This document shows, piece by piece, positions 1 through 10,100 of a stretch of 51,487 bases of DNA; position 1 is the first letter of the stretch; each line of letters opens with the position of its first letter. Source of the DNA: JALZUU01 sp964441245 (GTDB taxonomy: Bacteria > Bacteroidota > Bacteroidia > Chitinophagales > Saprospiraceae); contig CAYTVR010000018.1 of the NCBI GenBank assembly GCA_964441245.1, forward strand, positions 1 through 51,487, written 5' to 3'. The position numbers and the translations under genes were made by a program. Under the pieces are notes generated by a model, which was not told where the DNA came from, made no database searches, and was given only the letters and a program-made list of their open reading frames with translations.

Positions 1-449
1 GAAATTTCAAAAATGCTTTCAATGTTCAAAGCGCCGGTATATAAAACGATAGGCAAAAGTGTGGAGACGAAAGATATAATCAGCAATAATGCAATCAAGG
101 TTCGGGTAAGTCCATCAAAGCGTTTTTCTAAAAATTCAGGGATGGTGGTCAATCCCATTTTCAAATAGCGTGGAACAAAATATAGCGCTGCTGCCACTAA
201 AGCCAAAGCTGAAGTAACTTCCCAAGCGATGATGATCGCACCATTTTTATAAGCCGATCCATTCATCCCTATCAGATGCTCAGTAGAAATATTGGTAAGC
301 AATAGGGAACCTGCAATGACGACTCCGGTCAAACTTCTTCCTCCTAAAAAATATCCATCTTGTGTATTGAGTTGATCTTTCCGAAGTTGCCAAGTTGCGT
401 AAAAGGCTACTAAACCCGTGAAGGCTAAAAAACTAATGAATTGGATCAT
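1..449 (-). CDS. Sodium/solute symporter (SSS family), N-terminal part, cut by window edge
   Basis: Reading down from an ATG at 449 gives 149 open residues that run off the left edge, so the C-terminal two thirds or more is missing. The start MIQFISFLAFTGL is a first membrane helix. It is followed by the hallmark of the solute:sodium symporter (SLC5-like) family: a FLGGRSLTG segment, then an NISTEHLIGMNGSAY helix that in this family lines the sodium and substrate path, then LTTIPEFLEKRFD. These proteins import sugars, amino acids, vitamins or inositol with sodium; the substrate cannot be read from this part. The 134-bp gap between this start and the end of the ABC permease gene should hold its promoter, but no clear box is visible. 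The family call is firm; no specific substrate is proposed. Confidence 0.85.
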   Translation of the reverse strand, partial: MIQFISFLAFTGLVAFYATWQLRKDQLNTQDGYFLGGRSLTGVVIAGSLLLTNISTEHLIGMNGSAYKNGAIIIAWEVTSALALVAAALYFVPRYLKMGLTTIPEFLEKRFDGLTRTLIALLLIISFVSTLLPIVLYTGALNIESIFEI

Positions 450-583
450 AGTATGGTTTTTCTCGCTTGTTCTCTAATGTTTGTTTTGCTAAGGCGAACC
501 AATATATCTACTCTACCTTCATTATCAAAATTCTAAGGAGACATTTTAGTCAAGCTCAAAAAAAAATCCATCTTCTTTTTTTC

Positions 584-1294
584 TTACTCAAAATGAACTT
601 TGACAAATCGATTGGTGAGATACCATAATAAAGCCATAAAAAAAATAAAACTTAGAAATAAAAATAATGTAGCATCTTTTTGAAGCAACATATTTTCAGC
701 GCCTTGATACAACCAATGAGTCGGCAATAATCCAAAACTATGTTTGAACGCGGCAGGTACAAAAAATGCTGCAAAAGGGAGTAGAACAAATATGTTTACA
801 ACTTTTATATACATGAGACCTTCGAGTCTATTTTTGACCATAACATTGATAATCAATACATATACTGGAACGATTAAAGCGAATAATGCTGGCAATAAAA
901 AAATCGTAAAAACAGATAAGTCAAAAAAAGGTTGTAGATATAAAAACAAGGCGTTTAACAAAAGAGTCAAAGCATATGGAATGGCTAAACGCGATAAGAC
1001 AAAAGATTTTTTTCCGACGGGAACTACACCATAAACTTTGGCCACATTGGTTTCTTTTTCATCTACAAAAACCATGGTATTTATAAAACAAAAGCCTTGG
1101 GTGTTTTCAAACATTGCAAAAATTACGATCAAAGGCAAGTAAGGAATAATCCCTTCATACTGCTCCACCAAATTAGGTAAGAACCATAACGTCAACACAA
1201 AAAATATAACTGGCAAGCCAAAAAATATTCTTAGCGAAGGATCTCTAAAAATCAATTTAAAATCGTTGATGGAAAGTTTAATAAGTTGAGACAT
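584..1294 (-). CDS. ABC-2 type exporter permease
   Basis: A 236-residue membrane protein with about six hydrophobic segments, the first near residues 20-42 and the last near 212-228, and a soluble N-terminus that begins MSQLIKLSINDFKLIFRDP. That arrangement, a short cytoplasmic helix and then six spans, is typical of ABC-2 (type V) exporter permeases. It lies 49 bp downstream of a second permease, which itself overlaps the ATPase gene, so the three genes form one exporter operon in the order ATPase, permease, permease. Two different half-size permeases with one ATPase suggests a heterodimeric exporter of a drug, lipid or peptide; fluoroquinolone-type exporters have this layout. The substrate is not readable from sequence. 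This is the last gene of the operon. Confidence 0.8.
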   Translation of the reverse strand: MSQLIKLSINDFKLIFRDPSLRIFFGLPVIFFVLTLWFLPNLVEQYEGIIPYLPLIVIFAMFENTQGFCFINTMVFVDEKETNVAKVYGVVPVGKKSFVLSRLAIPYALTLLLNALFLYLQPFFDLSVFTIFLLPALFALIVPVYVLIINVMVKNRLEGLMYIKVVNIFVLLPFAAFFVPAAFKHSFGLLPTHWLYQGAENMLLQKDATLFLFLSFIFFMALLWYLTNRFVKVHFE

Positions 1295-1343
1295 TTTGTT
1301 GGTTACTGGTTACTTACTAGATATTGGTTGATGGATTATTTTG

Positions 1344-2048
1344 TCAGATATTGATGACTTTGGTTTTAAAAAAATGAAAGGCGATGAAGTACATGATGGG
1401 AATCCAGAAAATAATTGAAGCTAAGCTAAAAACTACTTCAGATATATTGACGGTTTCGCTAATTGAATTCGTTAATAAGGAAATACCTCCTTGGATTGGA
1501 AGTACTTTTTTAATCATGCCCATGTCTATTGCTCCAAGATAATCCAATAAGGGAATATTGACGAATACGATAAAAATGGGAATAGAATACAAAGCAAATT
1601 TTACAAATTCAAAAGTATGTGTAATGACAATCACGCCTAACAACGCGGTCAACACACAAATAGAAAAAGCTCCGATTGAAAATAAGACCATATTAAAAGA
1701 AAACCCAAGTATAGCTATGGCAATCGTTAATGCACAAATCCAACCAAGGATAGATAGTGCTAATATTTTAGCTATTAAATATGCATGATGATTGATTGGT
1801 GTAACAAAAAGGGCAGACAACACACCGTGCTTTTCTTCTGTACTGATCGCCAATCCTATAAAAAAATAACCGATGGTCGAAGGATCATTTAGTACGATCG
1901 TAATCAATACTTTTTCCATATAACCGATATCCTTGAGTAGAAAAAGGACAAGGCCATAAAATAAAGTCACTGCTAAACTAATAGAGACGATATTATTTTT
2001 TTGCAAAAGAATAAATTGCCACTTGAGTTGATTCAAAAATGAGTTCAT
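1344..2048 (-). CDS. ABC-2 type exporter permease
   Basis: A 234-residue membrane protein with six predicted spans. It starts MNSFLNQLKWQFILLQKNN, an amphipathic lead-in, and continues with a first span near residues 22-40. Around residue 70 the run STEEKHGVLSALFVTPI is the coupling-region motif often seen in ABC-2 permeases, where a conserved glutamate segment sits next to the ATPase. Its start codon overlaps the ATPase stop by four bases (ATGA), which shows translational coupling. It is probably the partner of the other permease in a heterodimer. Which molecule is exported cannot be decided. Confidence 0.8.
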   Translation of the reverse strand: MNSFLNQLKWQFILLQKNNIVSISLAVTLFYGLVLFLLKDIGYMEKVLITIVLNDPSTIGYFFIGLAISTEEKHGVLSALFVTPINHHAYLIAKILALSILGWICALTIAIAILGFSFNMVLFSIGAFSICVLTALLGVIVITHTFEFVKFALYSIPIFIVFVNIPLLDYLGAIDMGMIKKVLPIQGGISLLTNSISETVNISEVVFSLASIIFWIPIMYFIAFHFFKTKVINI

Positions 2049-2896
2049 GACTTTAAAGATTTACCCGTCACTTTGATAAATACTTCTTCCAAACTAGCTT
2101 CTAGGGTATTCATTCGACGAATGTCTGCATCTTTTATAAAATTGAGAAAGCTATTATTTTGTCCAATTCCATTTATGGTAAATTCGGCTTGGCTACCGTT
2201 TTTCAATTCTACTTTTAGTATTTCTTTTCCGTGGGCTTGTTTCAATTTCGAAGGTTCATCTATAAGTATAATTTCGCCATCAACAATAAAGGCGACCCGA
2301 TCACAAAGTTCATCTGCCGTCGTCATATTATGCGTGGTAATAAAAATTGTTTTACCTTCTTTTTTTAACTGGAGAATGTGTTGTTTGATCTTACGTGCAT
2401 TGACTGGATCTAATCCTGCAGTGGGTTCATCAAAGAAAATAATATCAGGGTTGTGCATGATGGAACGAATGAAATTCAATCTCATTTTCATCCCTTTAGA
2501 ATAAGCTTCAACTGGTTTGTTCAGATCATTCTCTAAACCGACTAAGGCAAATAATTCAGGAAGGTTCTGGACATTATTTTTAGGATAAAAAGAAGCGAAT
2601 AAATCTAAATTTTCTTTACCTGATAATTTTAAATAATGATTGGGTAATTCAAAACCTACGCCGATTCGTTCAAAATATTTTTGATCTAAATCATGTAGAG
2701 ATTTGTTGTCAATTGAAATCTGGCCTTGATAATCATGTAGAATTTTATATAAGATCTTTTGAGTGGTACTTTTTCCTGCTCCTGATGGTCCTAAGAAGCC
2801 AAATATTTCTCCTTTTTGTATGTCAAAATTTAAATCTTTTAACGTTGGTGCTGTAGCAGCAGAATAAGTATAGGTAAGATTTTCTACTTTTATCAT
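2045..2896 (-). CDS. ABC exporter ATP-binding protein
   Basis: A 283-residue nucleotide-binding subunit. All the key motifs are present: Walker A GPSGAGKST near residue 37, the signature-like YSKGMKMRL near 132, Walker B IIFFDEPTAGLD near 151, and the H-loop TTHNM near 187. The signature is a variant (SKGMK rather than SGGQ), which is common in ABC-2 exporters of the drug, lipid and fluoroquinolone type. The last 70 residues form the accessory C-terminal domain found in exporter ATPases. It is the first gene of a three-gene operon with two permeases. The 176-bp region upstream contains the terminator of the neighbouring carbonic anhydrase gene, so this operon is probably transcribed from its own promoter there. 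Confidence 0.9.
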   Translation of the reverse strand: MIKVENLTYTYSAATAPTLKDLNFDIQKGEIFGFLGPSGAGKSTTQKILYKILHDYQGQISIDNKSLHDLDQKYFERIGVGFELPNHYLKLSGKENLDLFASFYPKNNVQNLPELFALVGLENDLNKPVEAYSKGMKMRLNFIRSIMHNPDIIFFDEPTAGLDPVNARKIKQHILQLKKEGKTIFITTHNMTTADELCDRVAFIVDGEIILIDEPSKLKQAHGKEILKVELKNGSQAEFTINGIGQNNSFLNFIKDADIRRMNTLEASLEEVFIKVTGKSLKS

Positions 2897-3007
2897 TGAT
2901 CTAATCTAGCTATAAAAAACAGAATTTTCATGGATTAATAATGATTATTCGATCAATCTTATTAAAAGATCGTCAAAATTTTACAAAGCCTCTATTTTTG
3001 GACAAAT

Positions 3008-3040
3008 AAAAAAAGGAGGAATAAAATTCCTCCTTTTTTT
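3008..3040. terminator. Rho-independent terminator, likely bidirectional
   Basis: A perfect 8-bp stem, GGAGGAAT (3015-3022) with ATTCCTCC (3026-3033), and a three-base loop AAA, is flanked by seven A on the left and seven T on the right. On the minus strand it lies about 33 bp past the stop of the carbonic anhydrase gene and gives a hairpin followed by a U-run, so it ends the SulP/carbonic anhydrase transcript. The same hairpin also has a T-tract in the plus direction. Confidence 0.88.
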
Positions 3041-3072
3041 AAATACATTTTTGTGAAAAATTTTTAAGTATA

Positions 3073-3693
3073 CTAAAGGAAAGTTACTTTTCCAGTCTTC
3101 ACACTATAGATTCCACCGATGATATCGATTTCTCCTTTTTTGGCCATTTTCGCCAAGATAGGACTTTCTTTTTTCATTCGAGCAATAGAAAGTTTTACAT
3201 TGACAATTGACGTTTCTTCAATATCGCTAGCAGTCATTTCAGCTTTGATTTTTCGAGATTTTCGAACTTTAGCTACTGCAGGATTTATTTTAGATAATAA
3301 AGCGGTAATGTTTCCAAGTTCTACACCTTTACAGGCAGCTGTAACTGCACCGCATTTGGTGTGTCCAAGTACCAAAACCACTTTTGAACCAGCTACTTTA
3401 CAAGAGTATTCTATTGAACCTAGCACATCTTCGTTGATGATATTTCCAGCAACTCTTGTGCTAAAAATATCTCCAATGCCTTGATCAAAAACGAGTTCAA
3501 CTGGAACACGAGAATCAATACAACTAAGTACGACTGCATAAGGATACTGTCCACCACTTGTTTCACCAACTTGTTCTTTCAAGTTTCTTTGCTCTTTAAG
3601 ATTTTTTACAAATCTTGCATTACCAGCTTTTAATATGCTGGTTACTTTTTTAGGGGTCAACTTATCTTGTGTTGCTTTGGTTTGTGTATGCAT
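3073..3693 (-). CDS. Beta-class carbonic anhydrase
   Basis: A 206-residue beta carbonic anhydrase, which interconverts carbon dioxide and bicarbonate in the cytoplasm. The zinc site is complete: Cys58 and Asp60 in the CIDSRVP motif, and His111 and Cys114 in the GHTKCGAV motif. Arg62 pairs with Asp60 as in the family. The length fits bacterial beta enzymes. There is no signal peptide; the start MHTQTKATQDKL is hydrophilic. The gene lies 104 bp downstream of a SulP anion transporter on the same strand and is followed by a strong terminator. SulP/carbonic anhydrase pairs are known for bicarbonate transport coupled to hydration, so I infer a role in inorganic carbon or pH handling. Confidence 0.93.
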   Translation of the reverse strand: MHTQTKATQDKLTPKKVTSILKAGNARFVKNLKEQRNLKEQVGETSGGQYPYAVVLSCIDSRVPVELVFDQGIGDIFSTRVAGNIINEDVLGSIEYSCKVAGSKVVLVLGHTKCGAVTAACKGVELGNITALLSKINPAVAKVRKSRKIKAEMTASDIEETSIVNVKLSIARMKKESPILAKMAKKGEIDIIGGIYSVKTGKVTFL

Positions 3694-3797
3694 CTTAATA
3701 TTTTTTTTGTTTTTAAAAATCCAAATTACTATTGATGGATAAAAATAGTAAAATGTTTATTATTTCAAATAATTAATTGATCAAAATTTAATTCCAT

Positions 3798-5669
3798 CTA
3801 TTCCTTTAATTTACCATCTGCAGAATGTGTATCTTTCACGTTTTCTTTGATCCATTCTAGACAGACTTTAAAATCGTCAAAAATTTGATCTGTAGGAACC
3901 AAATCTGGAATAATATCAATACGCTCTAACATATATCTTGGTTGCGCGATGATATTAATCAGTAATATTTTTTTATTTTGTTTCACTAAATCAATCAAGA
4001 CATCTTCCATCGCATATAATCCAGATTGATCAATGTACTGCATCCTTCCCATTCTAATGATGACCATAGACGCCGTTTCCGGAATTTGTTTAGCTAATTG
4101 CTGAAAGTCACTAGTTGATCCAAAAAACAAAGGTCCTTTGATATGTTTGATAAAGACTTCTTCTTTTAGATTTTGAGGAAAATCTATTTCATCATCCCAA
4201 ACATCTTCTTCTAAAAGTGATTTCACATCAGAACGCTCTGCAGTCAAATCTCCCATTTTTTTCATAAACATTAAAGAAGCTATAATTAAACCTATGCCTA
4301 CTGCATAAACCAAATTCCAGACAGAAGATAAAAACAATACGATCAACATAATCGCTACTTCTGGACGAGGCATATTGGGGATAGCTTTTAGCCCTTTATA
4401 ATCCATTACTCCAATACCAACGGTGATCAAAATACCTGCTAATACGGCTGCTGGTATTCTGGAAGCTACTGGTCCTAAGGCCAACAAGATGACAAATAAC
4501 ATGACACTCGCAATCATTCCCGACAATCTCGTTTTTCCACCAGCATTGATATTGACAACCGTTCGGATCGTTGCTCCAGCTCCGGGGATACCTCCGAAAA
4601 TAGCTCCGATGGTATTTCCAAGTCCTTGTCCAACTAATTCTTTATTAGGCTTATGTTTGGTCTTAGTCATATTATCTGCAACAACCGAAGTCAGTAATGA
4701 ATCGATCGCTCCCAAGAGCGCTAAAGTCAGCGCTGTGAAGATATAAGGGGATATGGCCTCGAAACTAAACTCTGTAAAAATCCCTAAATTAGGAATGGGC
4801 AAACCACTTGGTATTTCCTCGATGGGTCGATAATCTAATCCAAAACCAACGGCAATTCCTGACATGACCAGTAAGGCCACCAATGTGCTTGGAATCGCAG
4901 TCGTGATTCGTTTGAATCCAAAAATGATGATGATGGTTCCTAAGGCCAATAAGAATTCGAGCCAATCAATATTTTGAATAGCCCTTGGAAATATTTTGAG
5001 GGCTCCAATTACACCTGAAGATTCTATCCCAGCGAGTGTTTGTGATTCTTTAAGAATTTGTGCCGAAGTAATATTCTCCGCTCGACTAATGGTTTCTTTA
5101 AAGTCTTCTAGAACTAAGATACCCTCACCAGCTTCTTCTTTAAGGATGTTGTCCAAAATGATTTCCTCGGCATATGGTTTGAATTGTTGTACATAGTCCA
5201 TGTCCTCTTTAGGATAGTAACCAATAGAAGGTAAAATTTGCGTTAGCAAAATAATCACACCAATCGCGGTCATAAATCCAGAAACTACTGGATACGGAAT
5301 GTATTTAATGTATTTTCCAAGTCCAATCATTCCTAGACCGATCTGCATCAATCCAGCTAATAAGAAGACGGTTAGAATTGCTGGCAATGCTTTCTCTACA
5401 TCCCCTCCGAAAGCAGCAATAATCCCTGCAATAACGACCATACTTACCGCAGTCATTGGAGCTGTTGGTCCTGATATCTGTGTATCGGTCCCTCCAAAAA
5501 GAGCAGCAAAAAAACTGACAAAAATAGCACCGTATAAACCAGCACTAGGACCTAATCCAGAACTTACACCAAAGGCTAGAGCTAAGGGTAAAGCCACAAT
5601 TCCAGCTGTGACACCGCCCATTAGATCACCTTTAAAATGTCTGAAGTCAAAATAATTTTTCATTTTCAT
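3798..5669 (-). CDS. SulP family anion transporter with STAS domain, probable bicarbonate transporter
   Basis: A 623-residue protein with the SulP transport core (about residues 10-475) and a C-terminal STAS domain (about 500-610, with the IDQSGLYAMEDVL phosphosite-like helix). The core shows the family signatures near the N-terminus (GGVTAGIVALPLALAFGVSSG) and SGPTAPMTAVSMVVI in the substrate-binding helix. A soluble, acidic insertion lies roughly at residues 155-235, between membrane spans; it makes the protein longer than many relatives. SulP proteins carry sulfate, bicarbonate or dicarboxylates. The neighbouring beta-carbonic anhydrase favours bicarbonate, but sulfate cannot be excluded, since two sulfotransferase-like genes lie 16-25 kb away in the polysaccharide locus. 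Confidence 0.9.
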   Translation of the reverse strand: MKMKNYFDFRHFKGDLMGGVTAGIVALPLALAFGVSSGLGPSAGLYGAIFVSFFAALFGGTDTQISGPTAPMTAVSMVVIAGIIAAFGGDVEKALPAILTVFLLAGLMQIGLGMIGLGKYIKYIPYPVVSGFMTAIGVIILLTQILPSIGYYPKEDMDYVQQFKPYAEEIILDNILKEEAGEGILVLEDFKETISRAENITSAQILKESQTLAGIESSGVIGALKIFPRAIQNIDWLEFLLALGTIIIIFGFKRITTAIPSTLVALLVMSGIAVGFGLDYRPIEEIPSGLPIPNLGIFTEFSFEAISPYIFTALTLALLGAIDSLLTSVVADNMTKTKHKPNKELVGQGLGNTIGAIFGGIPGAGATIRTVVNINAGGKTRLSGMIASVMLFVILLALGPVASRIPAAVLAGILITVGIGVMDYKGLKAIPNMPRPEVAIMLIVLFLSSVWNLVYAVGIGLIIASLMFMKKMGDLTAERSDVKSLLEEDVWDDEIDFPQNLKEEVFIKHIKGPLFFGSTSDFQQLAKQIPETASMVIIRMGRMQYIDQSGLYAMEDVLIDLVKQNKKILLINIIAQPRYMLERIDIIPDLVPTDQIFDDFKVCLEWIKENVKDTHSADGKLKE

Positions 5670-5706
5670 ATCGTATTATAAAGCAATCAACCTAGATCGC
5701 TTTAGC

Positions 5707-6018
5707 TTAAAATATAGTAAAATAATAGAAGGAAGGTCGAAGAGAAGGCCACTCGGGAGGAGGAATGTGGATTTCTTTGTAAGCAGTTAATATAAAAAGA
5801 GAAATGAAAGTAGCAGATAATTGAGGTTTAACCCACTTTAGATCAGTATCAAAATAATTATCAGAAAGATATTCTATTTTAAACTCATCTTCTGTTCCAT
5901 CCTGACTTTCTTTTTCCGACTGATTTTCAATTGGAGCATCTTGAAATTTTACCATATCCATCATCAAATCGTTCAAGACGATAGCAGAAAGAAACAATAA
6001 AACGAAAAATATTCGCAT
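5707..6018 (-). CDS. Small exported protein of unknown function
   Basis: A 103-residue protein that I do not recognise. It starts with a hydrophobic stretch MRIFFVLLFLSAIVLNDLM that looks like a signal peptide or membrane anchor, followed by an acidic low-complexity part (residues 30-50, rich in E, D, Q and S). The C-terminus has a second hydrophobic run and then IHIPPPEWPSLRPSFYYF. The Pro-rich end is reminiscent of small proteins often found as singletons in Bacteroidota genomes, but I cannot assign a family. It lies 37 bp upstream of the SulP gene on the same strand and may share its transcript. Its coding status rests on length, a plausible signal peptide and spacing. Confidence 0.55.
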   Translation of the reverse strand: MRIFFVLLFLSAIVLNDLMMDMVKFQDAPIENQSEKESQDGTEDEFKIEYLSDNYFDTDLKWVKPQLSATFISLFILTAYKEIHIPPPEWPSLRPSFYYFTIF

Positions 6019-6208
6019 TAATCTTAATTACTTTTTATAACAATAGTGTGAAAAATATAGCTTTTTTACCAAATATTTAAATCACAAGTGTACAAAAAAG
6101 GTTTATGTTTTTTGCTATAAAGTCCTTGAAAATTTCGATTCAATGGACTAGATCATCGCAGATGACCTTTCTTTTATCTGAGCAAAGGATTTTAGTTCTA
6201 TTTTCCCA

Positions 6209-7096
6209 TTAAGGATCAATACAATTATCCTCTTCTTCTACTCTATTCTCGAACGTATATTGTTCCCATAAAGGAAGCGAGAAATCAACATCCAAAGTGA
6301 TCTCTTCTTTTATTTCTAGCCTTTCATTTTCATACGAAAAGCCAAAGATTTTATTGCGTTGTTGATTGGGAACATAAATACGCATTGCGCCTTCATTTTC
6401 CGTAAGGACAGACAGACACAAATTCTTCTCACCAATGGCATGATTGCTATACAAACTTGTTTCATGTATCAGATCTAACTCACCTTGTTTGATTTTAGCT
6501 ATTTTCAAAATACCTCCAATATGTGGGGTTTGAATCCATACCAATTCAACTGTTCCATCAGCATCTAGATCATGAACGGCTACAATATTTAACCATCGAT
6601 TTCTGGTACCAATTTCTTTGACAAAAGCATATTCCGTAAGTGTATTTTCAACCAACTTATAGATAGCAATCCCTGCACCTAAATCGACATGTGTACGAAT
6701 ACAAACAAACTCCAATTGTCCATCCGAATCTACATCAAACAATCGAGGTCTGATATCTTCAAAAACATAATCTTCTGATAAGTCATGTTGATAAAAAACA
6801 CCGTCTATATTGACTACTAATTGACTGGCTTCAATCGCATCCCCCAAGATTCCATGACTGTATCGAGTCACTGGTCCTGCATATTGTGCGACAACATTTT
6901 GAGCTTGACTTATGGCCATTTCTTGCTCCGCCATTTGCTCATAGTCGCTTTCCATTTTGGAAAGTATTTCTGAAACTGTTGGAGGAGGTGGTACGAAGGG
7001 ATCTTCTACCTTTTCTTTTTGACAAGAAAGGAACAAGAAAAAGAGGATGGGTATAAAAAAGAAAAGATCTAATTTTAGGAAAGTGTTTTTTTGCAT
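6209..7096 (-). CDS. Lipoprotein with FG-GAP/VCBS-like repeats
   Basis: A 295-residue lipoprotein. The N-terminal signal ends in a lipobox, FLSCQ, with the lipidated cysteine near residue 25, so the mature protein sits on a membrane facing the periplasm or the outside. Two calcium-loop-like segments, DVDSDGQLEFV and DLDADGTVELV, match the DxDxDG-type turns of FG-GAP/VCBS beta-propeller repeats. A helical linker (about residues 40-75, SKMESDYEQMAEQEM) follows the lipobox. It lies 21 bp downstream of the 1556-residue membrane protein and is probably its operon partner, perhaps an extracytoplasmic sensor or scaffold. That role is inferred; binding partners are unknown. Confidence 0.75.
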   Translation of the reverse strand: MQKNTFLKLDLFFFIPILFFLFLSCQKEKVEDPFVPPPPTVSEILSKMESDYEQMAEQEMAISQAQNVVAQYAGPVTRYSHGILGDAIEASQLVVNIDGVFYQHDLSEDYVFEDIRPRLFDVDSDGQLEFVCIRTHVDLGAGIAIYKLVENTLTEYAFVKEIGTRNRWLNIVAVHDLDADGTVELVWIQTPHIGGILKIAKIKQGELDLIHETSLYSNHAIGEKNLCLSVLTENEGAMRIYVPNQQRNKIFGFSYENERLEIKEEITLDVDFSLPLWEQYTFENRVEEEDNCIDP

Positions 7097-7117
7097 TTAG
7101 GATCACGCTTTAAAAAA

Positions 7118-10100
7118 TTATTTTCTATTGGTCGGTTTCTTAACCTTCACCGCTATAATATCCAATCTTTGTTTTCTAGCCACTGTAAGATCAAAAGGGT
7201 TTTGTCGATCTAACTGTTCAGAAACTGCTCCAGTTGGTTCAAGGGCACCAATGGGTGCTTCTTCAATAGTGATTAGATTCTCATACTTTCTAAATTCACC
7301 ATTATTAAAATTTAAAATCTCCAAACGTACCGATGCTACTCTTCTAGCCGACAAGGCCTTTCCTCCATAATTAGACAAACTACTTGCACTACCTCTCAAC
7401 GTAATCGTAATCGGTTCACCATATTTTAATCTGTCTTGAATATCTTTTAAAAATGTCTGGAATTTTTGATATTCAGATTCAACCTCTGCGAAAAAGTCAT
7501 CCACTGCAGCTCTATTCTTTGAAGATTTTCCTGCTGCTGCTAGGTATCTTTTTCTATTCGACAATAAATCTTCATAGGCTTGCTGATAAGAAGTCAATGT
7601 TCCTGTTCCAATTCCTTTAGGGCTATTATTACCAAAATATAATGAAATCGATGGTACTGCAAGAGGAGGAGGAACGATCTCTTCCTCTTCAAGTCCTGGA
7701 TCAGTGAAGACAATTTCTTCTTCAATCTTTTCATCCAGATCTTCTTCGATGAATGGTGGCGGAGGAGGTTGTGGTGGTGCTAAGTCAAAACTAAAATTCA
7801 CATCCGTTGGTGGTATCGTCACACTGGTCCGCTCTGCTTGATACTTTAAATAACCTTTTATGGGTTTATCAAAAGAGAGTATTTTAACTCGTTGTTTAAA
7901 AACGACTCGATTGATATAAGTGGGAACTGTGGTACCAAAATATCCTATTAGGGTTCTGTTTCTTTCAGCAATACCTGTTTGATCTCCACTGACTTTTACC
8001 TCTCCTATCAATTCAAATTGACCATCTTGTGTAAATTTAAAAGTAGTAGGCGTGGGTAATTCTTCTTGAGTCATTTTATGTGATCCATAAGTATAATGAC
8101 GTGGCGCGATTTTTCCTGTAAAGATCAAATCATATTCAAAGAAGCTTATTTCTTCCTTACTAAAAGTCCAATCAACAGCATTTTTATTGGACCCAAAAGG
8201 TTTATCAGTATTATCTTCATCATCCAACTTTTCTTTGAGTAAATCAATCGCCAAGTAAGCTTCATCAACATAATTCCCATTAGGGAAATTATTGAGGTAT
8301 TTTTCATACGCATGAATATTCTGAATGGTGGTTTGACTTTCTTCTTTAGATAATATATCCTCCCATAATTTTTCTTCTTCGGAGGTGATCTGATTATCTT
8401 TTTTCATCCGAACAGACTTCAAAATATTTCCTTCTATTATATCCACTTTAGTGATTAATTTTTCATACGAATTTTTACTAAAATTGAGTGCGACAGTTGT
8501 CCCTTCAAAACCTTGGGGTAAAGTAATCGTATATTCTCCTCTGCTGTTGGAACTCACACTTTGAAGTCCTTTTCCTCTTACTCTTACATTGATCAAACCT
8601 TTTCCTTTTTCTGAATCCAATACGAATCCAGTGTATTTCAATTCATCTTTGCGCGAACCTTTCATCAAGGTTTCAAGGTTTGGTATTTGATTTAAACCAA
8701 CAAAATATTTGGCATTTGCGTCGGTAATTTTATTGAGCAGATCTTGAGCAAATTCTTTTTGACCTAAGTAAAAATAAGTCAGCCCAAGTGCATGCCAATT
8801 ATCCCATTTCAAGCTATCTTCATAGCCTTCCATTTTCCAATTACTTGTCAATAAACTATCTACTTTTTGAAAATAAGGTATCGCTGTATTTAAAGTATTT
8901 GATCCTACAGAATCATTGGCGAAAGCTTGATAGCGTTCCACCCCATTGTTGTAGAGAAAATGGCTTATATTCTTTCTAGCAATAAAATAATTTGGATCAA
9001 TATTCAACACTTCGTCAAAGCGGCCAATTAAAAGATCGTCAAAGTCTTTTTGCTCCTGTAACCAATCTTGAATATCTAAATCTCCTCGTCCATTGTGAAT
9101 TTCTTCAACAGCATCTACAGCGTCATTATTGAATTGTTTAGCAGCGTTTATTTCAGGAGTTTCTTTTATGAACCAATAGCTCCTTAAACTGTCTGGATTG
9201 ACCACCAAATCCGCAGCAATATTTTCTGTTTTTGTTGGTTGACCAAATACCCAATCATGCAATGTTTTGGTATGATTATACTTGAGTATAAATGCTGGTA
9301 TCAAGATAAAAAACAACAGCACAAATAGACCAGCATAGGTAGCTGCACGAATTAAATGTTTGGTAACAAAAGGTTTCGGTAATGGAACTCTTGTGGCATC
9401 TCGATCATTTAGGTAAGCATGAATTTTGGTTTTATCTGTGGCAGCTGCTACTTTTTCAAAATGTCCAGTTTTGCCTTCAAAGCGTTCTAGATTTTGATTT
9501 AAATCGGCGATTTGTTTTTTGTTTAACAAACCATTATTGAGTAAGAATCTGATCGTTTTTTGATGGTTGTATTCTTCAGGAGCTAGAGCAAAATTTTGGA
9601 TCGCCAAATTCGTTTCGAGTGCTCTACTCGCGTGACTATTTCCGACTAAATCTTGTACGACCTCCAACTCTTTTTTGACTGCTGCTCGCGCCAAAGCTTC
9701 TGCTTTGGGATCTAATTCATTCAATAATTCTTTACGAAGTCGTGGATGAAGATCGCCACTTTGCAACCAAGGGATTCGAGCCAACAAACAAAGATGATCA
9801 AAGGTTACTTCTACGCCCAAAGGTTGCAGTGCTTTTCCAATGGCAATCGTCAATTCCCAGGTCGGTTGTTGATGCACCGCTAATGCACAGAGCCAAGTAT
9901 ATAATGCTGGATGTTCGGTCAAATATTTTCGATGATCATTCGCTCTTCTCCACTTTCGATAATTGACATCAGGTTCGTGTGGCGGAGCAAGAAACACAGC
10001 TCGCCAATTTTTGAAGGATGGTCGAATATCTTCTTGATCCAACACACGTTCTAAATAAGTAGAGGATTCATTCAAACCTTCCATTGTTGCTGGAAAAATT

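Noticed and set aside
2073..5655. Plus-strand open frames opposite the ABC ATPase, carbonic anhydrase and SulP genes
   Set aside because: Each is inside a gene with complete family motifs on the minus strand, and none has a start context or signal.
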